The notes beneath the pieces were generated by a model. It did no database searches. It saw nothing but the letters and a program-made list of their open reading frames with translations, and was not told the DNA's origin. This document shows, one piece after another, positions 54,700 through 63,614 of a DNA stretch of 64,000 nucleotides; the first letter of the stretch is position 1; each line of letters starts with the position of its first letter. Both the position numbers and the translations under genes were made by a program. The stretch comes from Hungatella hathewayi WAL-18680 (GTDB lineage Bacteria > Bacillota > Clostridia > Lachnospirales > Lachnospiraceae), in the NCBI RefSeq assembly GCF_000235505.1, contig NZ_JH379027.1, forward strand, positions 2,500,080 through 2,564,079, read 5' to 3'.

Positions 54700-54728
54700 T
54701 GGACAAACGAAGAAGAATATGATAAACT
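54700..54728 (+). promoter_or_regulatory. probable promoter of RNase P RNA
   Basis: TGGACA (54700-54705), 17-nt spacer, TAAACT (54723-54728); the predicted start coincides with the first base of the RNA near 54735-54738. Confidence 0.55.
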
Positions 54729-54737
54729 AAACCAGTT

Positions 54738-55095
54738 TGAGTAGGACAGATGGTCGCTGCCGCAGGAGCCGAAAGGCGGCGGGAGAGGAAAGTCCGGGCT
54801 TCACAGGGCAGGGTGCCAGATAGCGTCTGGCGGAGGCGACTCCAGGGACAGTGCAACAGAAATATACCGCGTGGCGAGGCCAATGGCTGCATCACGTAAG
54901 GGTGGAAGGGCAGTGTAAGAGACTACCGCCTGGCTGGTAACAGACAGGGCATATGTAAACCCCATCCGAAGCAAGGCCGAACAGAGAGCATAAGGCGGCC
55001 CGTCAGCTCTCGGGTAGGCCGCTTGAGCCCGGTGGCGACACCGGGCCTAGATAGATGACCATCCAACGACATAACCCGGCTTATCGTCCTGCTCA
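54738..55095 (+). ncRNA. rnpB: RNase P RNA
   Basis: About 358 nt. The terminal stem TGAGTAGGAC (54738-54747) pairs with GTCCTGCTCA (55086-55095), one G-T pair. Conserved blocks seen: GAGGAAAGTCCGGGC (about 54784), ACAGTGCAACAGAAATATACCGC, GTAAGGGTGGAA, GTGTAAGAGACTACCGC and CCCGGCTTAT near the 3' end. It is the catalytic part of the tRNA 5'-processing enzyme. It is transcribed toward pyrI. Confidence 0.97.
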
Positions 55096-55112
55096 GACAT
55101 TTAAAACCAATC

Positions 55113-55149
55113 AAAAAGCGCCATATCCCATCGGATACGACGCTTTTTT
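55113..55149. terminator. bidirectional terminator between rnpB and pyrI
   Basis: AAAAAGCG (55113-55120) pairs with CGCTTTTT (55141-55148), with TATCC/GGATA inside. Serves rnpB (+) and pyrBI (-). Confidence 0.85.
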
Positions 55150-55158
55150 GTATTGGAC

Positions 55159-55587
55159 TTACCGGCTGTATTTCTCCTCACAGTACAGACACCGATAGGT
55201 CTCCGTCTTCTCGTCAGCCAGATAGAACACGTCCGGAAGCTCCTGCTCAATGGAGGTGATGCACCGTGGATTCTTGCAGTGAATCACGTTGGTGATTTTC
55301 TTTGGCAGACGCAGGGCCTTCTTCTCCGCGATGGCATTATCCCGGATGATATTGACGGTGATGTTGTGGTCAATGTAACCCAGAACATTCAAATCCAGGT
55401 GTTCCATGGCGCCCTCAATCTTGATAATGTCCTTCCGTCCCATCTTGTTGCTCTTGGCGTTCTTGATGATAGCCACCTGGCAGTCGGTCAGCTTGTCTAA
55501 CCCCAGATGGTAGTAGATATCCAGGCTTTTTCCCGCCTGAATGTGGTCCAGAACGATTCCTTCTTTTAATCCGCTGATATTTAACAT
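55159..55587 (-). CDS. pyrI: aspartate carbamoyltransferase regulatory subunit
   Basis: 142 aa. N-terminal nucleotide-binding domain and a C-terminal zinc domain with four Cys (Cys104, Cys109, Cys133, Cys136: CKNPRC and CLYC). It modulates PyrB in response to ATP/CTP. Its start overlaps the end of pyrB by 7 nt, so the two are co-translated. pyrI is scattered in bacteria and often present in Clostridia. Confidence 0.95.
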   Translation of the reverse strand: MLNISGLKEGIVLDHIQAGKSLDIYYHLGLDKLTDCQVAIIKNAKSNKMGRKDIIKIEGAMEHLDLNVLGYIDHNITVNIIRDNAIAEKKALRLPKKITNVIHCKNPRCITSIEQELPDVFYLADEKTETYRCLYCEEKYSR

Positions 55588-56504
55588 GGTTTTTCCACCT
55601 CCAGTAATGTCATAATGAGAGCCATGCGCACATAGACTCCATACTGTACCTGACGGAAATAAGCCGCTCTCGGGTCGTCGTCCACCTCCACGGAGATTTC
55701 ATTGACACGTGGAAGGGGATGAAGAACGAACATCTTTTCCTTTGCCAGCTTCATCTTGGCGTTGTCCAGAATGTAGCAGTCCTTCAAGCGGATGTAATCC
55801 TCCTCGTTGAAGAAACGCTCCTTCTGCACCCTGGTCATATAGAGGATGTCCAATTCCGGCATGGCCTCGTCTAAGTTGCCCACCTCTTTGAATTCGATGT
55901 TGTTGGCGGCCAGCACGTCCTCCCGGATGTATTCCGGAACCCGCAGTTCAGGAGGGGAGATGAGTACAAACTTGATGCCCGGATAGCGGACAAGGGCATT
56001 GATCAGGGAATGAACGGTACGCCCGAATTTCAAGTCACCGCAGAGACCGACCGTCATGTTGTCCAGACGTCCCTGGAGGGAGCGGATTGTCATTAAATCG
56101 GTTAAGGTCTGGGTGGGATGCTGATGACCGCCGTCACCCGCGTTGATGACCGGGATGGAAGAGTGGGTGGAAGCCACCAGCGGCGCGCCCTCCTTTGGGT
56201 GACGCATGGCGCAGATGTCGGCGTAGCAGGAAATCATGCGGATGGTATCCGACACGCTCTCCCCCTTGGCGGCCGAGCTGGAAGCGGCAGAAGAAAAGCC
56301 AAGAACACTCCCGCCTAAACTTAACATAGCGGATTCAAAACTCAAACGAGTTCGGGTGCTTGGCTCATAAAATAAAGTTGCAATCTTTTTCCCATCGCAT
56401 ACATGGGCATATTTGGGAAGGTTATGCTCGATGTCGGCAGCTAAGTCTAACAGCCGGTCAATCTCTTCCACACTAAAGTCTAATGGATTTAATAAATGTC
56501 TCAT
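55581..56504 (-). CDS. pyrB: aspartate carbamoyltransferase catalytic subunit
   Basis: 307 aa. Carbamoyl-phosphate site [17 protein letters not shown] and the aspartate-binding [14 protein letters not shown] are both intact; [16 protein letters not shown] follows. It makes carbamoyl aspartate, the first committed step of pyrimidine synthesis. The first gene of pyrBI, transcribed leftward from 56504; upstream the minus strand has TATAAT within the A+T-rich stretch near 56535-56545 but no firm -35. No PyrR attenuator was recognised. Confidence 0.96.
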   Translation of the reverse strand: MRHLLNPLDFSVEEIDRLLDLAADIEHNLPKYAHVCDGKKIATLFYEPSTRTRLSFESAMLSLGGSVLGFSSAASSSAAKGESVSDTIRMISCYADICAMRHPKEGAPLVASTHSSIPVINAGDGGHQHPTQTLTDLMTIRSLQGRLDNMTVGLCGDLKFGRTVHSLINALVRYPGIKFVLISPPELRVPEYIREDVLAANNIEFKEVGNLDEAMPELDILYMTRVQKERFFNEEDYIRLKDCYILDNAKMKLAKEKMFVLHPLPRVNEISVEVDDDPRAAYFRQVQYGVYVRMALIMTLLEVEKPC

Positions 56505-56599
56505 CAGTCTCTCCTTTCAATTTTGCTTCATACCATTATATAGTATTCTTTCATATATTTCTACAACTTTTTACAAAAATATGCTATACTTGTGAATCG

Positions 56600-56703
56600 T
56601 AAGGAAAAATTCCAAATTATTGATGTGTGTTTTTTCCATGTAAGGAATTTTTAAGGAACATTAAGAAATATCAGAGGGAAATATCATCATATTTATGTAT
56701 AAT
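56600..56703 (+). promoter_or_regulatory. repeated TAAGGAA boxes before the ABC operon
   Basis: TAAGGAA occurs at 56600, 56641 and 56652, followed by TTAAG at 56661, which gives TTAAG-N5-TTAAG. This resembles OmpR/PhoB-type direct-repeat sites. A TATAAT at 56698-56703 has no clear -35. No regulator gene is adjacent. Confidence 0.4.
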
Positions 56704-56737
56704 AAATCTATACAAACAGTCGAAGGGGGCGAGCGGA

Positions 56738-57649
56738 TTGGCAGACGTGATTGAGGAAGCGGCCAGGTCAGAAGAGAAGATAGCGGAAGAGACCATATCG
56801 GAAGAAGCGGTAAAAGAAGCGATTGCAGCCGAGACAGCGGCGATAGAGAGAGAGGCAGTGGAAGCAGCGGCGATAGAGACAGCAGCGGTGGAAACAGCGG
56901 CAGATGAGACAGCTGAGACAGCGGCGGCGGATTCCAGAATCCCCATCATACAGGTAAAGAATCTATATAAGATATACCGGGTTGGCGAGACCAAGGTCTA
57001 TGCGCTAAACGGCGTGGACTTCACCATGTACAAAGGCGAGTTCTGTGCCATCGTAGGCCCCTCCGGTTCCGGAAAATCCACCCTGCTCAATATGCTGGCC
57101 GGTTTGGAGAAGCCCAGCAAGGGCGAGATTATCATCGGCAAGACCCACATTGAGAAACTGAAGGAGAACGAGCTGGTGGCATTTCGAAGAAGGCAGGTAG
57201 GCTTTATCTTTCAGTCCTACAACCTGCTCCAGACCTTGAACGCGGTGGAAAATGTGGCCCTGCCCTTATCCTTCCGGGGAGTTCCCAAGAAGGAGCGCAA
57301 CGCCATCGCCAAGAAATATCTAAAAGAAGTGGGCCTGGAAAAGCAGATGAAGCATATGGCCAACGCCATGTCCGGCGGCCAGCAGCAGCGTGTGGGCATT
57401 GCCAGAGCGCTGGCGGTACAGCCACAGATCATCTTTGCGGATGAGCCGACAGGAAACCTGGATACCAAGACCACCCAGGAGGTGCTGAAACTGATGCGCC
57501 GGATTGTCCGGGAGCAGAATCAGACCCTGGTCATGGTTACCCATGACAACTACATTGCCTCCTTTGCGGACAGGCAGTTTCATATCGTAGATGGAAAGAT
57601 ATTCAAGATAGATGAACAGCACCATGATGAGGAAGAGGAGATTAGATAG
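56738..57649 (+). CDS. MacB/LolD-type ABC transporter ATPase with Ala/Glu-rich N-terminal extension
   Basis: 303 aa. Walker A GPSGSGKST, Q-loop FIFQSYNLL, signature MSGGQQQR, Walker B IIFADEPTGNLD, switch His in VTHDN. Residues 1-67 are an unusual low-complexity leader of repeated Ala, Glu, Ile and Thr (patterns AAIE, AAVETAA). The TTG at 56738, 6 nt after AAGGGGGCG, is taken as start; the frame is open further left but without a ribosome site. Works with the permease encoded at 59440. The anchored protein between them completes the operon. Confidence 0.85.
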   Translation: MADVIEEAARSEEKIAEETISEEAVKEAIAAETAAIEREAVEAAAIETAAVETAADETAETAAADSRIPIIQVKNLYKIYRVGETKVYALNGVDFTMYKGEFCAIVGPSGSGKSTLLNMLAGLEKPSKGEIIIGKTHIEKLKENELVAFRRRQVGFIFQSYNLLQTLNAVENVALPLSFRGVPKKERNAIAKKYLKEVGLEKQMKHMANAMSGGQQQRVGIARALAVQPQIIFADEPTGNLDTKTTQEVLKLMRRIVREQNQTLVMVTHDNYIASFADRQFHIVDGKIFKIDEQHHDEEEEIR

Positions 57650-57650
57650 T

Positions 57651-59453
57651 ATGAAAAAGCTGAAAAAGGGACTTGTGATAGCGATGGCGGCGCTGATGAT
57701 GTTTGGCAGCATTCCGGTACGGACCGCCTATGCAGGTATGATGGATACCACCAACAATGAGACCGTTATCTCCAGCGGGATAGCAAAAGGAAAAATCGGA
57801 AGAAGCATGTCGGTTTCCTTTACCATCCGGAACAACAGCGGTTCCGACTGGGAGAATGTGAAAGTGGCAATCGCCAACAGCGGGGGATACATCTCCGACA
57901 GCAGCTCGCTGGAAGATGACTATGTATTTCCGTTTGAGGTGACCAACAATACCTTTACCGAGCGCTCCATCGGACCGATTAAGTCGGGAAAGAGCCGCTC
58001 CGCCTCCGTATCCGCCAAAGTGCGGAGTGATATCAAGGAAGGCTACTACACCTTCCCGGTGGAAGTGCGGGCCAATGACGGCACCGTGGCGGAGGAGTAT
58101 GTCAACATCTGGGTGACCGTGCCCAAGGACACGGATGAGGAAGACAAGGAGAAGACGGCCGCCTTCGTGATGGGCGAGAACCAGTCCACCCCCTACGGCG
58201 TTTACCCCAACGTGCTGAATTACAATATCAATCTGAGAAACTCCGGTTTGGTCGGCGCCAAGGACGTGACCGTCAGCATGGTGCTGAGCAAGGATTCCGC
58301 AGAATTTCCCTTTGACATCAACGATGGAAATTATGACAGAAACTTCGAGAAGATCGATGCCGGAGAGACCGTGTCCGTGCCTTACAGCATGGCCATCCGG
58401 GAAGATACATACAGCGGGTATTACCCCATTAAATTCAACATTACCTACCGCAACGCGGCGGACAGCGAGTTAAAAACCGAGGAAGAGATATTTTACGTCA
58501 GAGTCCGGAACAAAGAAAAAGACGATACCACCGGCGATTTCGACAAGAACAACCGGAAGCAGGCCAGACTTGTGGTGGACAGCTTTGAGACGAATCCTTC
58601 CAACATCATTGCCGGCGAAAGTTTTGAGCTGGTGCTCCGCATGAAAAATGCTTCCGCCTCCATTCCGGCCAGCAACATCCTGTTTGCCCTGGAATCGGAG
58701 AAGGACAGTGAAAACGGAAGCGCCGTGTTCTCCACGGAGTCCGGTTCCTCCGCCATCGCCGTCAACAGCATGGCGCCGGGGGAGGTCACGGAACTGCGCG
58801 TCAACATGCAGTCCAAGGCCGGCGTGGCCCAGCGTACCTATGCGCTGACCATCAAGGAGACCTACGACAGCCCGGAGTACAAGAACGCGGTGGAGTCCGT
58901 GGTGATTGATATTCCTTTAAGGCAGATAGCAAGGCTGAACACGGGAACCATCGAGGTGATGCCGGAGAGCATAACCGTGGGCTCAGAGTCCAACATCATG
59001 TTCCCAATCAACAACACCGGCAAAGTGATTCTCTACAATGTGATGGTGACCTTTGAGGCGGATTCCATCAAGCCGACGGACACCTATGTGGGCAATATCG
59101 AGCCTGGAAAGACCGGCAATGTGGACGTGATGCTGTCCGGCATGGCGCCGACTGCGGACGATGGCAAGATTAAGATGAATATCACCTACGAGGATGAGAA
59201 CGGGGAAGTCCAGCCGGCCGTCACCAAGGAGCTGAGTCTGTATGTCACCGAGGAGATACCGATGGACTTTGGCGATATGGAAGCAGGCAATTTTGAGGAT
59301 ATGGGCATGGAAGAACCTTCCTTCTTCCAGAAATACAAGATGATTATCTTCCCGGCCATCGCGGTTGTGGTTGTTGCAGTTGTTGTAGTGATTCGAATCA
59401 GAAAGAAGAAAAAGGCAGCCAAGGAAGAGGGAATGGACGATGAAATTTCTTGA
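57651..59453 (+). CDS. membrane-anchored multi-domain repeat protein of ABC operon (S-layer/CARDB-like)
   Basis: 600 aa. Signal peptide (about 1-30), then several Ig-like/beta-sandwich repeats with the pattern VTVSFTIRNNSGSDWENVKV, LRNSGLVGAKDVTVSM and PINNTGKVILYNVMVTF, typical of NEW3/CARDB or COG1361-like extracellular proteins. A C-terminal membrane helix (about 563-583) ends in basic KKKKAAKEE. It takes the place where Gram-negative MacA-type adaptors sit. Overlaps the permease gene by 14 nt. Likely an extracellular adaptor or substrate-handling subunit (inference). Confidence 0.75.
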   Translation: MKKLKKGLVIAMAALMMFGSIPVRTAYAGMMDTTNNETVISSGIAKGKIGRSMSVSFTIRNNSGSDWENVKVAIANSGGYISDSSSLEDDYVFPFEVTNNTFTERSIGPIKSGKSRSASVSAKVRSDIKEGYYTFPVEVRANDGTVAEEYVNIWVTVPKDTDEEDKEKTAAFVMGENQSTPYGVYPNVLNYNINLRNSGLVGAKDVTVSMVLSKDSAEFPFDINDGNYDRNFEKIDAGETVSVPYSMAIREDTYSGYYPIKFNITYRNAADSELKTEEEIFYVRVRNKEKDDTTGDFDKNNRKQARLVVDSFETNPSNIIAGESFELVLRMKNASASIPASNILFALESEKDSENGSAVFSTESGSSAIAVNSMAPGEVTELRVNMQSKAGVAQRTYALTIKETYDSPEYKNAVESVVIDIPLRQIARLNTGTIEVMPESITVGSESNIMFPINNTGKVILYNVMVTFEADSIKPTDTYVGNIEPGKTGNVDVMLSGMAPTADDGKIKMNITYEDENGEVQPAVTKELSLYVTEEIPMDFGDMEAGNFEDMGMEEPSFFQKYKMIIFPAIAVVVVAVVVVIRIRKKKKAAKEEGMDDEIS

Positions 59454-60816
59454 TTTACTGAGCATGAGCGTTAACAACCTGCGGCGCCGGAAGCTTCGGA
59501 CGGTGTTGACGGTGCTGGGGGTTGTGATCGGAACGGCATCCATCGTTGTCATGGTATCCCTGGGAATCGGACTGAAAGAACTGACCATGGAGCTCTATTC
59601 CTCCTACGGAAATATGACGTCCATCAATGTCTATTCCGCGGGAGGCGGGCGGTATGGGATGATATCGGAATCCGGAAGCTCCAAAAGTTCCTCCTCCGAG
59701 CCCCAATATCTGACCGATGATGCGGTAAAGCAGTTTGAGCGTCTGCCCCATGTGAAATATGTGTCCCCCATGCTGTCAACCAACGTGATATTAAAGCAGG
59801 GGGCCTATGAGACCGGCCTTAACATCACGGGGGTCAGCCGCCAGTATATGGAACAGATGCCCCTTGGCCAGGGCAAACTCCCGGAGCCGGGCAGCACGGA
59901 GCTGCAGCTTATTTACGGCAACGGCGTCCTCCAGTGGTTCTCCAATTCCAAGACGGGTGCCGGATACTGGGAGACCGGGGTATTGCCGGAGGTGGATTAT
60001 ATGAACAAACCCATGTTTGTCATCTTCGACACCAACGCCTACTACCAGACCCAGGGCGGCAACACGGATTCGAATGTAAAACCGCCGAAGAAATATATGA
60101 TACCGGCGGCCGGCGTGGTGGAAGGCGGCGTGGATGATTACAACATGTACTCCTACTCGGTCTACGCGGATATTGATGTGCTGAAGGCACAGTTAAAGAA
60201 GATATACAAGAAGAATCCCATTCCGGGACAGCCGACCAACAAGAAGGGAAAACCCTACAACTACTTTATCTATGACCAGGTAGTGGTTTTTGCCGATGAC
60301 ATGAACAACGTGACGGATCTCCAGAAGCAGCTCAACGATATGGGCTATCAGGCTAACAGCCAGATGGAGTGGGTGGAGCAGTCCCAGCAGCAGTCCGACA
60401 TGATTCAGGCGGTGTTAGGCGGCATCGGCGCCGTGTCCATGTTCGTGGCGGCCATCAGTATCGCCAACACCATGATGATGTCCATCTATGAGAGAACTAA
60501 GGAGATCGGTGTGATTAAGGTGCTGGGATGTGATATGAGAGCCATCCGGGATATGTTCCTGATTGAGTCAGGCTTTATCGGATTTATGGGCGGCGTGATA
60601 GGAGTGGGACTGAGCTATACCATCTCTTACGTGATGAATAAATTTCTTGCCCTCAGCCAAATGATGATGGGAGTGGAGGGAGACATCTCCAGAATTCCAC
60701 CGTGGCTGGGATTTTCCGCTATCGGTTTTGCCATACTGGTAGGTATGGCGGCAGGCTTCTTCCCGTCTCTGCGGGCTATGAAGCTGAGTCCGCTGGCGGC
60801 TATCAGGAACGAATAA
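59440..60816 (+). CDS. MacB/FtsX-type ABC transporter permease
   Basis: 458 aa. One N-terminal helix (about 20-42), an extracellular MacB_PCD domain (45-290) with a Gly/Ser-rich loop, then three FtsX helices (about 325-455) with ISIANTMMMSIYERTKEIGVIKVLG, the family hallmark. Mechanotransmission transporters of this type export peptides or lipids or drive envelope enzymes. Co-expressed with the ATPase and the anchored protein through gene overlap. Confidence 0.88.
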   Translation: MKFLDLLSMSVNNLRRRKLRTVLTVLGVVIGTASIVVMVSLGIGLKELTMELYSSYGNMTSINVYSAGGGRYGMISESGSSKSSSSEPQYLTDDAVKQFERLPHVKYVSPMLSTNVILKQGAYETGLNITGVSRQYMEQMPLGQGKLPEPGSTELQLIYGNGVLQWFSNSKTGAGYWETGVLPEVDYMNKPMFVIFDTNAYYQTQGGNTDSNVKPPKKYMIPAAGVVEGGVDDYNMYSYSVYADIDVLKAQLKKIYKKNPIPGQPTNKKGKPYNYFIYDQVVVFADDMNNVTDLQKQLNDMGYQANSQMEWVEQSQQQSDMIQAVLGGIGAVSMFVAAISIANTMMMSIYERTKEIGVIKVLGCDMRAIRDMFLIESGFIGFMGGVIGVGLSYTISYVMNKFLALSQMMMGVEGDISRIPPWLGFSAIGFAILVGMAAGFFPSLRAMKLSPLAAIRNE

Positions 60817-60831
60817 CAGGAGGAAGCAGAC

Positions 60832-61317
60832 ATGTCATTTGAGATTGCAAAGTCACATTTGGAGAAGTTCGGCCTGGAAGACCGGATTCAGGAGTTTGAG
60901 GTATCCAGCGCCACGGTGGAGCTGGCAGCCCAGGCCGTGGGCTGTGAGCCGGCCAGGATTGCCAAGACATTATCCTTTTTGGTGGATGGCCGGGCCGTGC
61001 TGATTGTGGCGGCCGGGGATGCCAAGGTGGATAATCCCCGTTACAAGAATGAGTTTCACACGAAGGCCAAAATGCTGACGCCGGATGAGGTGACAGAGCT
61101 GGTTGGCCACAGTGTGGGCGGTGTCTGTCCCTTCGGCGTGAAGGAGGGCGTCCGGGTATTCCTGGACGAATCCCTGAAACGGTTTGAGACCGTCTATCCG
61201 GCCTGCGGAAGCGCCAACAGCGCGGTGGGGCTGACCATAGCGGAGCTGGAGCAGTGCTCCGGGTTCGAGGGATGGATTGATGTGTGCAAGGCCTGGCGGG
61301 AAGAAGAGCAGCAGTAG
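60832..61317 (+). CDS. YbaK/EbsC-family aminoacyl-tRNA deacylase
   Basis: 161 aa. Single YbaK domain with AKTLSFLVDGRAVLIVAAGDAKVDN and GHSVGGVCPFGVKEGV. Members hydrolyse mischarged Cys- or Ala-tRNA(Pro) in trans. The start is 15 nt after the permease stop with the ribosome site AGGAGGAAG. The link to the ABC operon is probably positional only. A promoter and riboswitch for the purine genes follow. Confidence 0.9.
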   Translation: MSFEIAKSHLEKFGLEDRIQEFEVSSATVELAAQAVGCEPARIAKTLSFLVDGRAVLIVAAGDAKVDNPRYKNEFHTKAKMLTPDEVTELVGHSVGGVCPFGVKEGVRVFLDESLKRFETVYPACGSANSAVGLTIAELEQCSGFEGWIDVCKAWREEEQQ

Positions 61318-61339
61318 GTGAACGTACGAAAAAAAGTAC

Positions 61340-61368
61340 TTGCACTTGGAAAAATCTTATTATATGAT
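61340..61368 (+). promoter_or_regulatory. sigma-A promoter of ZTP riboswitch transcript
   Basis: TTGCAC (61340-61345), exactly 17 nt, TATGAT (61363-61368). The predicted start lies just before the aptamer. Confidence 0.75.
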
Positions 61369-61374
61369 AGGTGG

Positions 61375-61482
61375 TAGAGACGTGCGACTGGCGGATAAGT
61401 GGGAAACCACAGGGGAGCACGTAGTGGAAGACAGCCGACCGCCTGGGCACGATTAATTGTGATGCCCAGGCGGTCTTTTTTT
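61375..61482 (+). promoter_or_regulatory. ZTP (pfl) riboswitch with overlapping terminator
   Basis: The pfl consensus blocks are present: GTGCGACTGGCGG (61382-61394), GTGGGAAACCACAGGGGAGCA (61399-61419), and CCGACCGCCTGGGCA (61435-61449). The 3' aptamer strand ACCGCCTGGGCA (61438-61449) also pairs with TGCCCAGGCGGT (61463-61474) to make an intrinsic terminator with a seven-T tail. This is an on-switch layout: ZMP/ZTP (AICAR nucleotides) would keep the terminator from forming. The downstream genes consume AICAR, as expected. Confidence 0.95.
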
Positions 61483-61536
61483 GTCGTTCATTGCCGTATC
61501 CTGGGTATCCCCACACCACCAAGGAGGAAGTTACAC

Positions 61537-62250
61537 ATGAACATGCTTGATTTATCAAAAGAGTTGAAGGAAAATGCTTACCCGGGCCGGGGAATCGTGA
61601 TTGGAAGGTCTGCCGACGGGACGAAGGCGGTGGCCGCCTATTTCATCATGGGCAGAAGTGAGAACAGCAGGAACCGGGTATTTGTGGAGGAAGGCGAGGG
61701 CATCCGCACCCAGGCATTTGACGAGGCGAAGCTCTCGGACCCAAGCCTGATTATCTATGCGCCGGTACGGGTGCTGGGCAACAAGACCATTGTGACCAAC
61801 GGGGACCAGTCGGACACCATTTATGAGGGGATGGACAGACAGCTGACCTTTGAGCAGTCCCTGCGCTCCAGAGAGTTTGAGCCGGATGCCCCCAACTACA
61901 CCCCCCGGATTTCCGGAATTATGCACCTGGAGAACGGAAAGTTCCACTATGCCATGTCCATCTTAAAGAGCAACAATGGTAATGGGGACGCCTGCAACCG
62001 GTACACCTTTGCCTATGAGACTCCGGTGGCGGGAGAGGGACATTTTATCCATACTTATATGCATGACGGGAACCCGCTGCCAAGTTTTGAGGGGGAGCCG
62101 AAGCTGGTTGGCATTCCGGATGCGATTGACGAATTTACGGCTCTGCTGTGGGAGAACCTGAATGAGGAGAACAAGGTGTCGCTGTTTGTGCGGTTTATGG
62201 ATATTGAGAGCGGCGCTTATGAGACCAGAATTGTGAATAAGAATCAGTAA
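61537..62250 (+). CDS. purO: IMP cyclohydrolase, PurO-like
   Basis: 237 aa. Matches the stand-alone IMP cyclohydrolase (PurO/PF07826) family: YPGRGIVIGRSADG at the start, AYFIMGRSENSRNRVF and the late PRISGIMHLENG. It closes FAICAR to IMP, the last step of purine synthesis, a role usually done by the C-terminal half of PurH. The ribosome site AAGGAGG is 9 nt before the ATG at 61537. Followed 48 nt later by a stand-alone AICAR transformylase; together they replace PurH. Confidence 0.9.
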   Translation: MNMLDLSKELKENAYPGRGIVIGRSADGTKAVAAYFIMGRSENSRNRVFVEEGEGIRTQAFDEAKLSDPSLIIYAPVRVLGNKTIVTNGDQSDTIYEGMDRQLTFEQSLRSREFEPDAPNYTPRISGIMHLENGKFHYAMSILKSNNGNGDACNRYTFAYETPVAGEGHFIHTYMHDGNPLPSFEGEPKLVGIPDAIDEFTALLWENLNEENKVSLFVRFMDIESGAYETRIVNKNQ

Positions 62251-62298
62251 AAAATGATAGGATAATGTCAGCAGCAGGGCTGAGAAGGAGAGAGAACG

Positions 62299-63477
62299 AT
62301 GAACGAATTGGAATTAAAGTACGGCTGTAACCCCAATCAGAAACCATCCAGGATATTTATGCGGGGTGATAAGGATCTGCCCATTCAGGTATTGTGCGGC
62401 AGACCTGGGTATATTAACTTTATGGATGCCTTCAATGGCTGGCAGCTGGTGCGGGAGCTGAAGGCGGCGACCGGGCTTCCGGCGGCGGCTTCCTTCAAGC
62501 ATGTATCCCCGGCCGGTGCGGCGGTGGGACTTCCCCTTGATGAGACGCTGGCGAAGATTTACTGGGTGGATGACATGGGAGAACTGTCTCCGCTGGCCTG
62601 CGCCTACGCCAGAGCCAGAGGGGCCGACAGAATGTCCTCGTTCGGAGATTTTATCGCCCTGTCGGATGTGTGTGACGTGGACACGGCCAGAATTATCAAG
62701 AGAGAGGTGTCCGACGGAGTGATCGCGCCAGGGTATGAGCCGGAGGCGCTGGAGATCTTGAAGGCGAAGAAGAACGGCAATTACAACGTGATTCAGATGG
62801 ACGAGACCTATGTGCCGGAGGAGATTGAGCGCAAGCAGGTGTTCGGCATCGTGTTTGAGCAGGGAAGAAACGAGTTAAAGATTGACAAGGAGCTGCTCTC
62901 CAATGTGGTGACGGCCAACAAGGACATTCCGGAGAGTGCCATAAGAGATTTGTGCATTTCCCTGATTACCCTTAAGTATACGCAGTCCAACTCCGTGTGC
63001 TACGTGAAGGACGGACAGGCGATTGGCATCGGCGCGGGACAGCAGTCCAGAGTTCACTGCACCAGGCTGGCCGGAAGCAAGGCTGACAACTGGTATCTGC
63101 GCCAGGCACCCCAGGTGCTGGGACTTCAGTTCGTGGACGGCATCCGCCGGGCCGACAGGGACAATGCCATTGATGTCTATATCGGCGAGGATTACATGGA
63201 TGTGCTGGCCGACGGAATCTGGGAGAATACATTTAAGGTGAAGCCGCCCGTATTCACAAAAGAGGAGAAGCGGGCCTGGCTGGATGGAATGACCGATGTA
63301 GCCCTGGGCTCAGACGCGTTCTTCCCGTTTGGCGATAATATCGACCGGGCGTTTAAGAGCGGCGTGAAGTACGTGGCCCAGCCTGGCGGCTCGGTTCGTG
63401 ATGACAATGTGATTGCGGCCTGCGATAAGTATGGCATGGCCATGGCATTTACAGGAATCCGCTTATTCCATCATTAG
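62299..63477 (+). CDS. AICAR formyltransferase (stand-alone, PurH AICARFT domain)
   Basis: 392 aa. AICARFT_IMPCHas-type transformylase: [15 protein letters not shown] at the start, [15 protein letters not shown] with the catalytic Lys-His, [19 protein letters not shown] and the final [26 protein letters not shown]. It adds a formyl group from 10-formyl-THF to AICAR. It lacks the N-terminal IMP cyclohydrolase domain of PurH, supplied by the preceding gene. Under ZTP riboswitch control. Ribosome site AAGGAGAG. No good terminator follows. Confidence 0.92.
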   Translation: MNELELKYGCNPNQKPSRIFMRGDKDLPIQVLCGRPGYINFMDAFNGWQLVRELKAATGLPAAASFKHVSPAGAAVGLPLDETLAKIYWVDDMGELSPLACAYARARGADRMSSFGDFIALSDVCDVDTARIIKREVSDGVIAPGYEPEALEILKAKKNGNYNVIQMDETYVPEEIERKQVFGIVFEQGRNELKIDKELLSNVVTANKDIPESAIRDLCISLITLKYTQSNSVCYVKDGQAIGIGAGQQSRVHCTRLAGSKADNWYLRQAPQVLGLQFVDGIRRADRDNAIDVYIGEDYMDVLADGIWENTFKVKPPVFTKEEKRAWLDGMTDVALGSDAFFPFGDNIDRAFKSGVKYVAQPGGSVRDDNVIAACDKYGMAMAFTGIRLFHH

Positions 63478-63556
63478 GCAGTCCGCGGGGCAAGCGTGGT
63501 TCCGCTTCGCTTTGCGGCGGTGAAAAAAGTATAAGCCTATAAAATATTGTAAAAGC

Positions 63557-63588
63557 ACTTTGACAGCCACCCTGGCATAAACTAGAAT
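63557..63588 (+). promoter_or_regulatory. overlapping sigma-A and sigma-K-like promoter motifs upstream of sigK
   Basis: TTGACA (63560-63565), 17 nt, TAGAAT (63583-63588) is a good sigma-A promoter. In the same place, AC (63557-63558), 17 nt, CATA (63576-63579) followed by TA (63583-63584) fits the sigma-K consensus AC-N16/17-CATAnnnTA. Sequence alone cannot tell which is used. Confidence 0.55.
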
Positions 63589-63614
63589 TAAGTTTAGCTT
63601 TAGGGTGGCTTTCT

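Noticed and set aside
54683..55114. Frames within RNase P RNA
   Set aside because: The conserved RNase P core and closing stem account for the region.
61399..61536. Longer N-terminus for the PurO-like protein
   Set aside because: It would translate through the ZTP aptamer and terminator; AAGGAGG supports ATG 61537.
63478..63540. Possible terminator after AICAR transformylase
   Set aside because: The GCAAGCG/CGCTTTGC pairing has a bulge and no T run, so it is not convincing.
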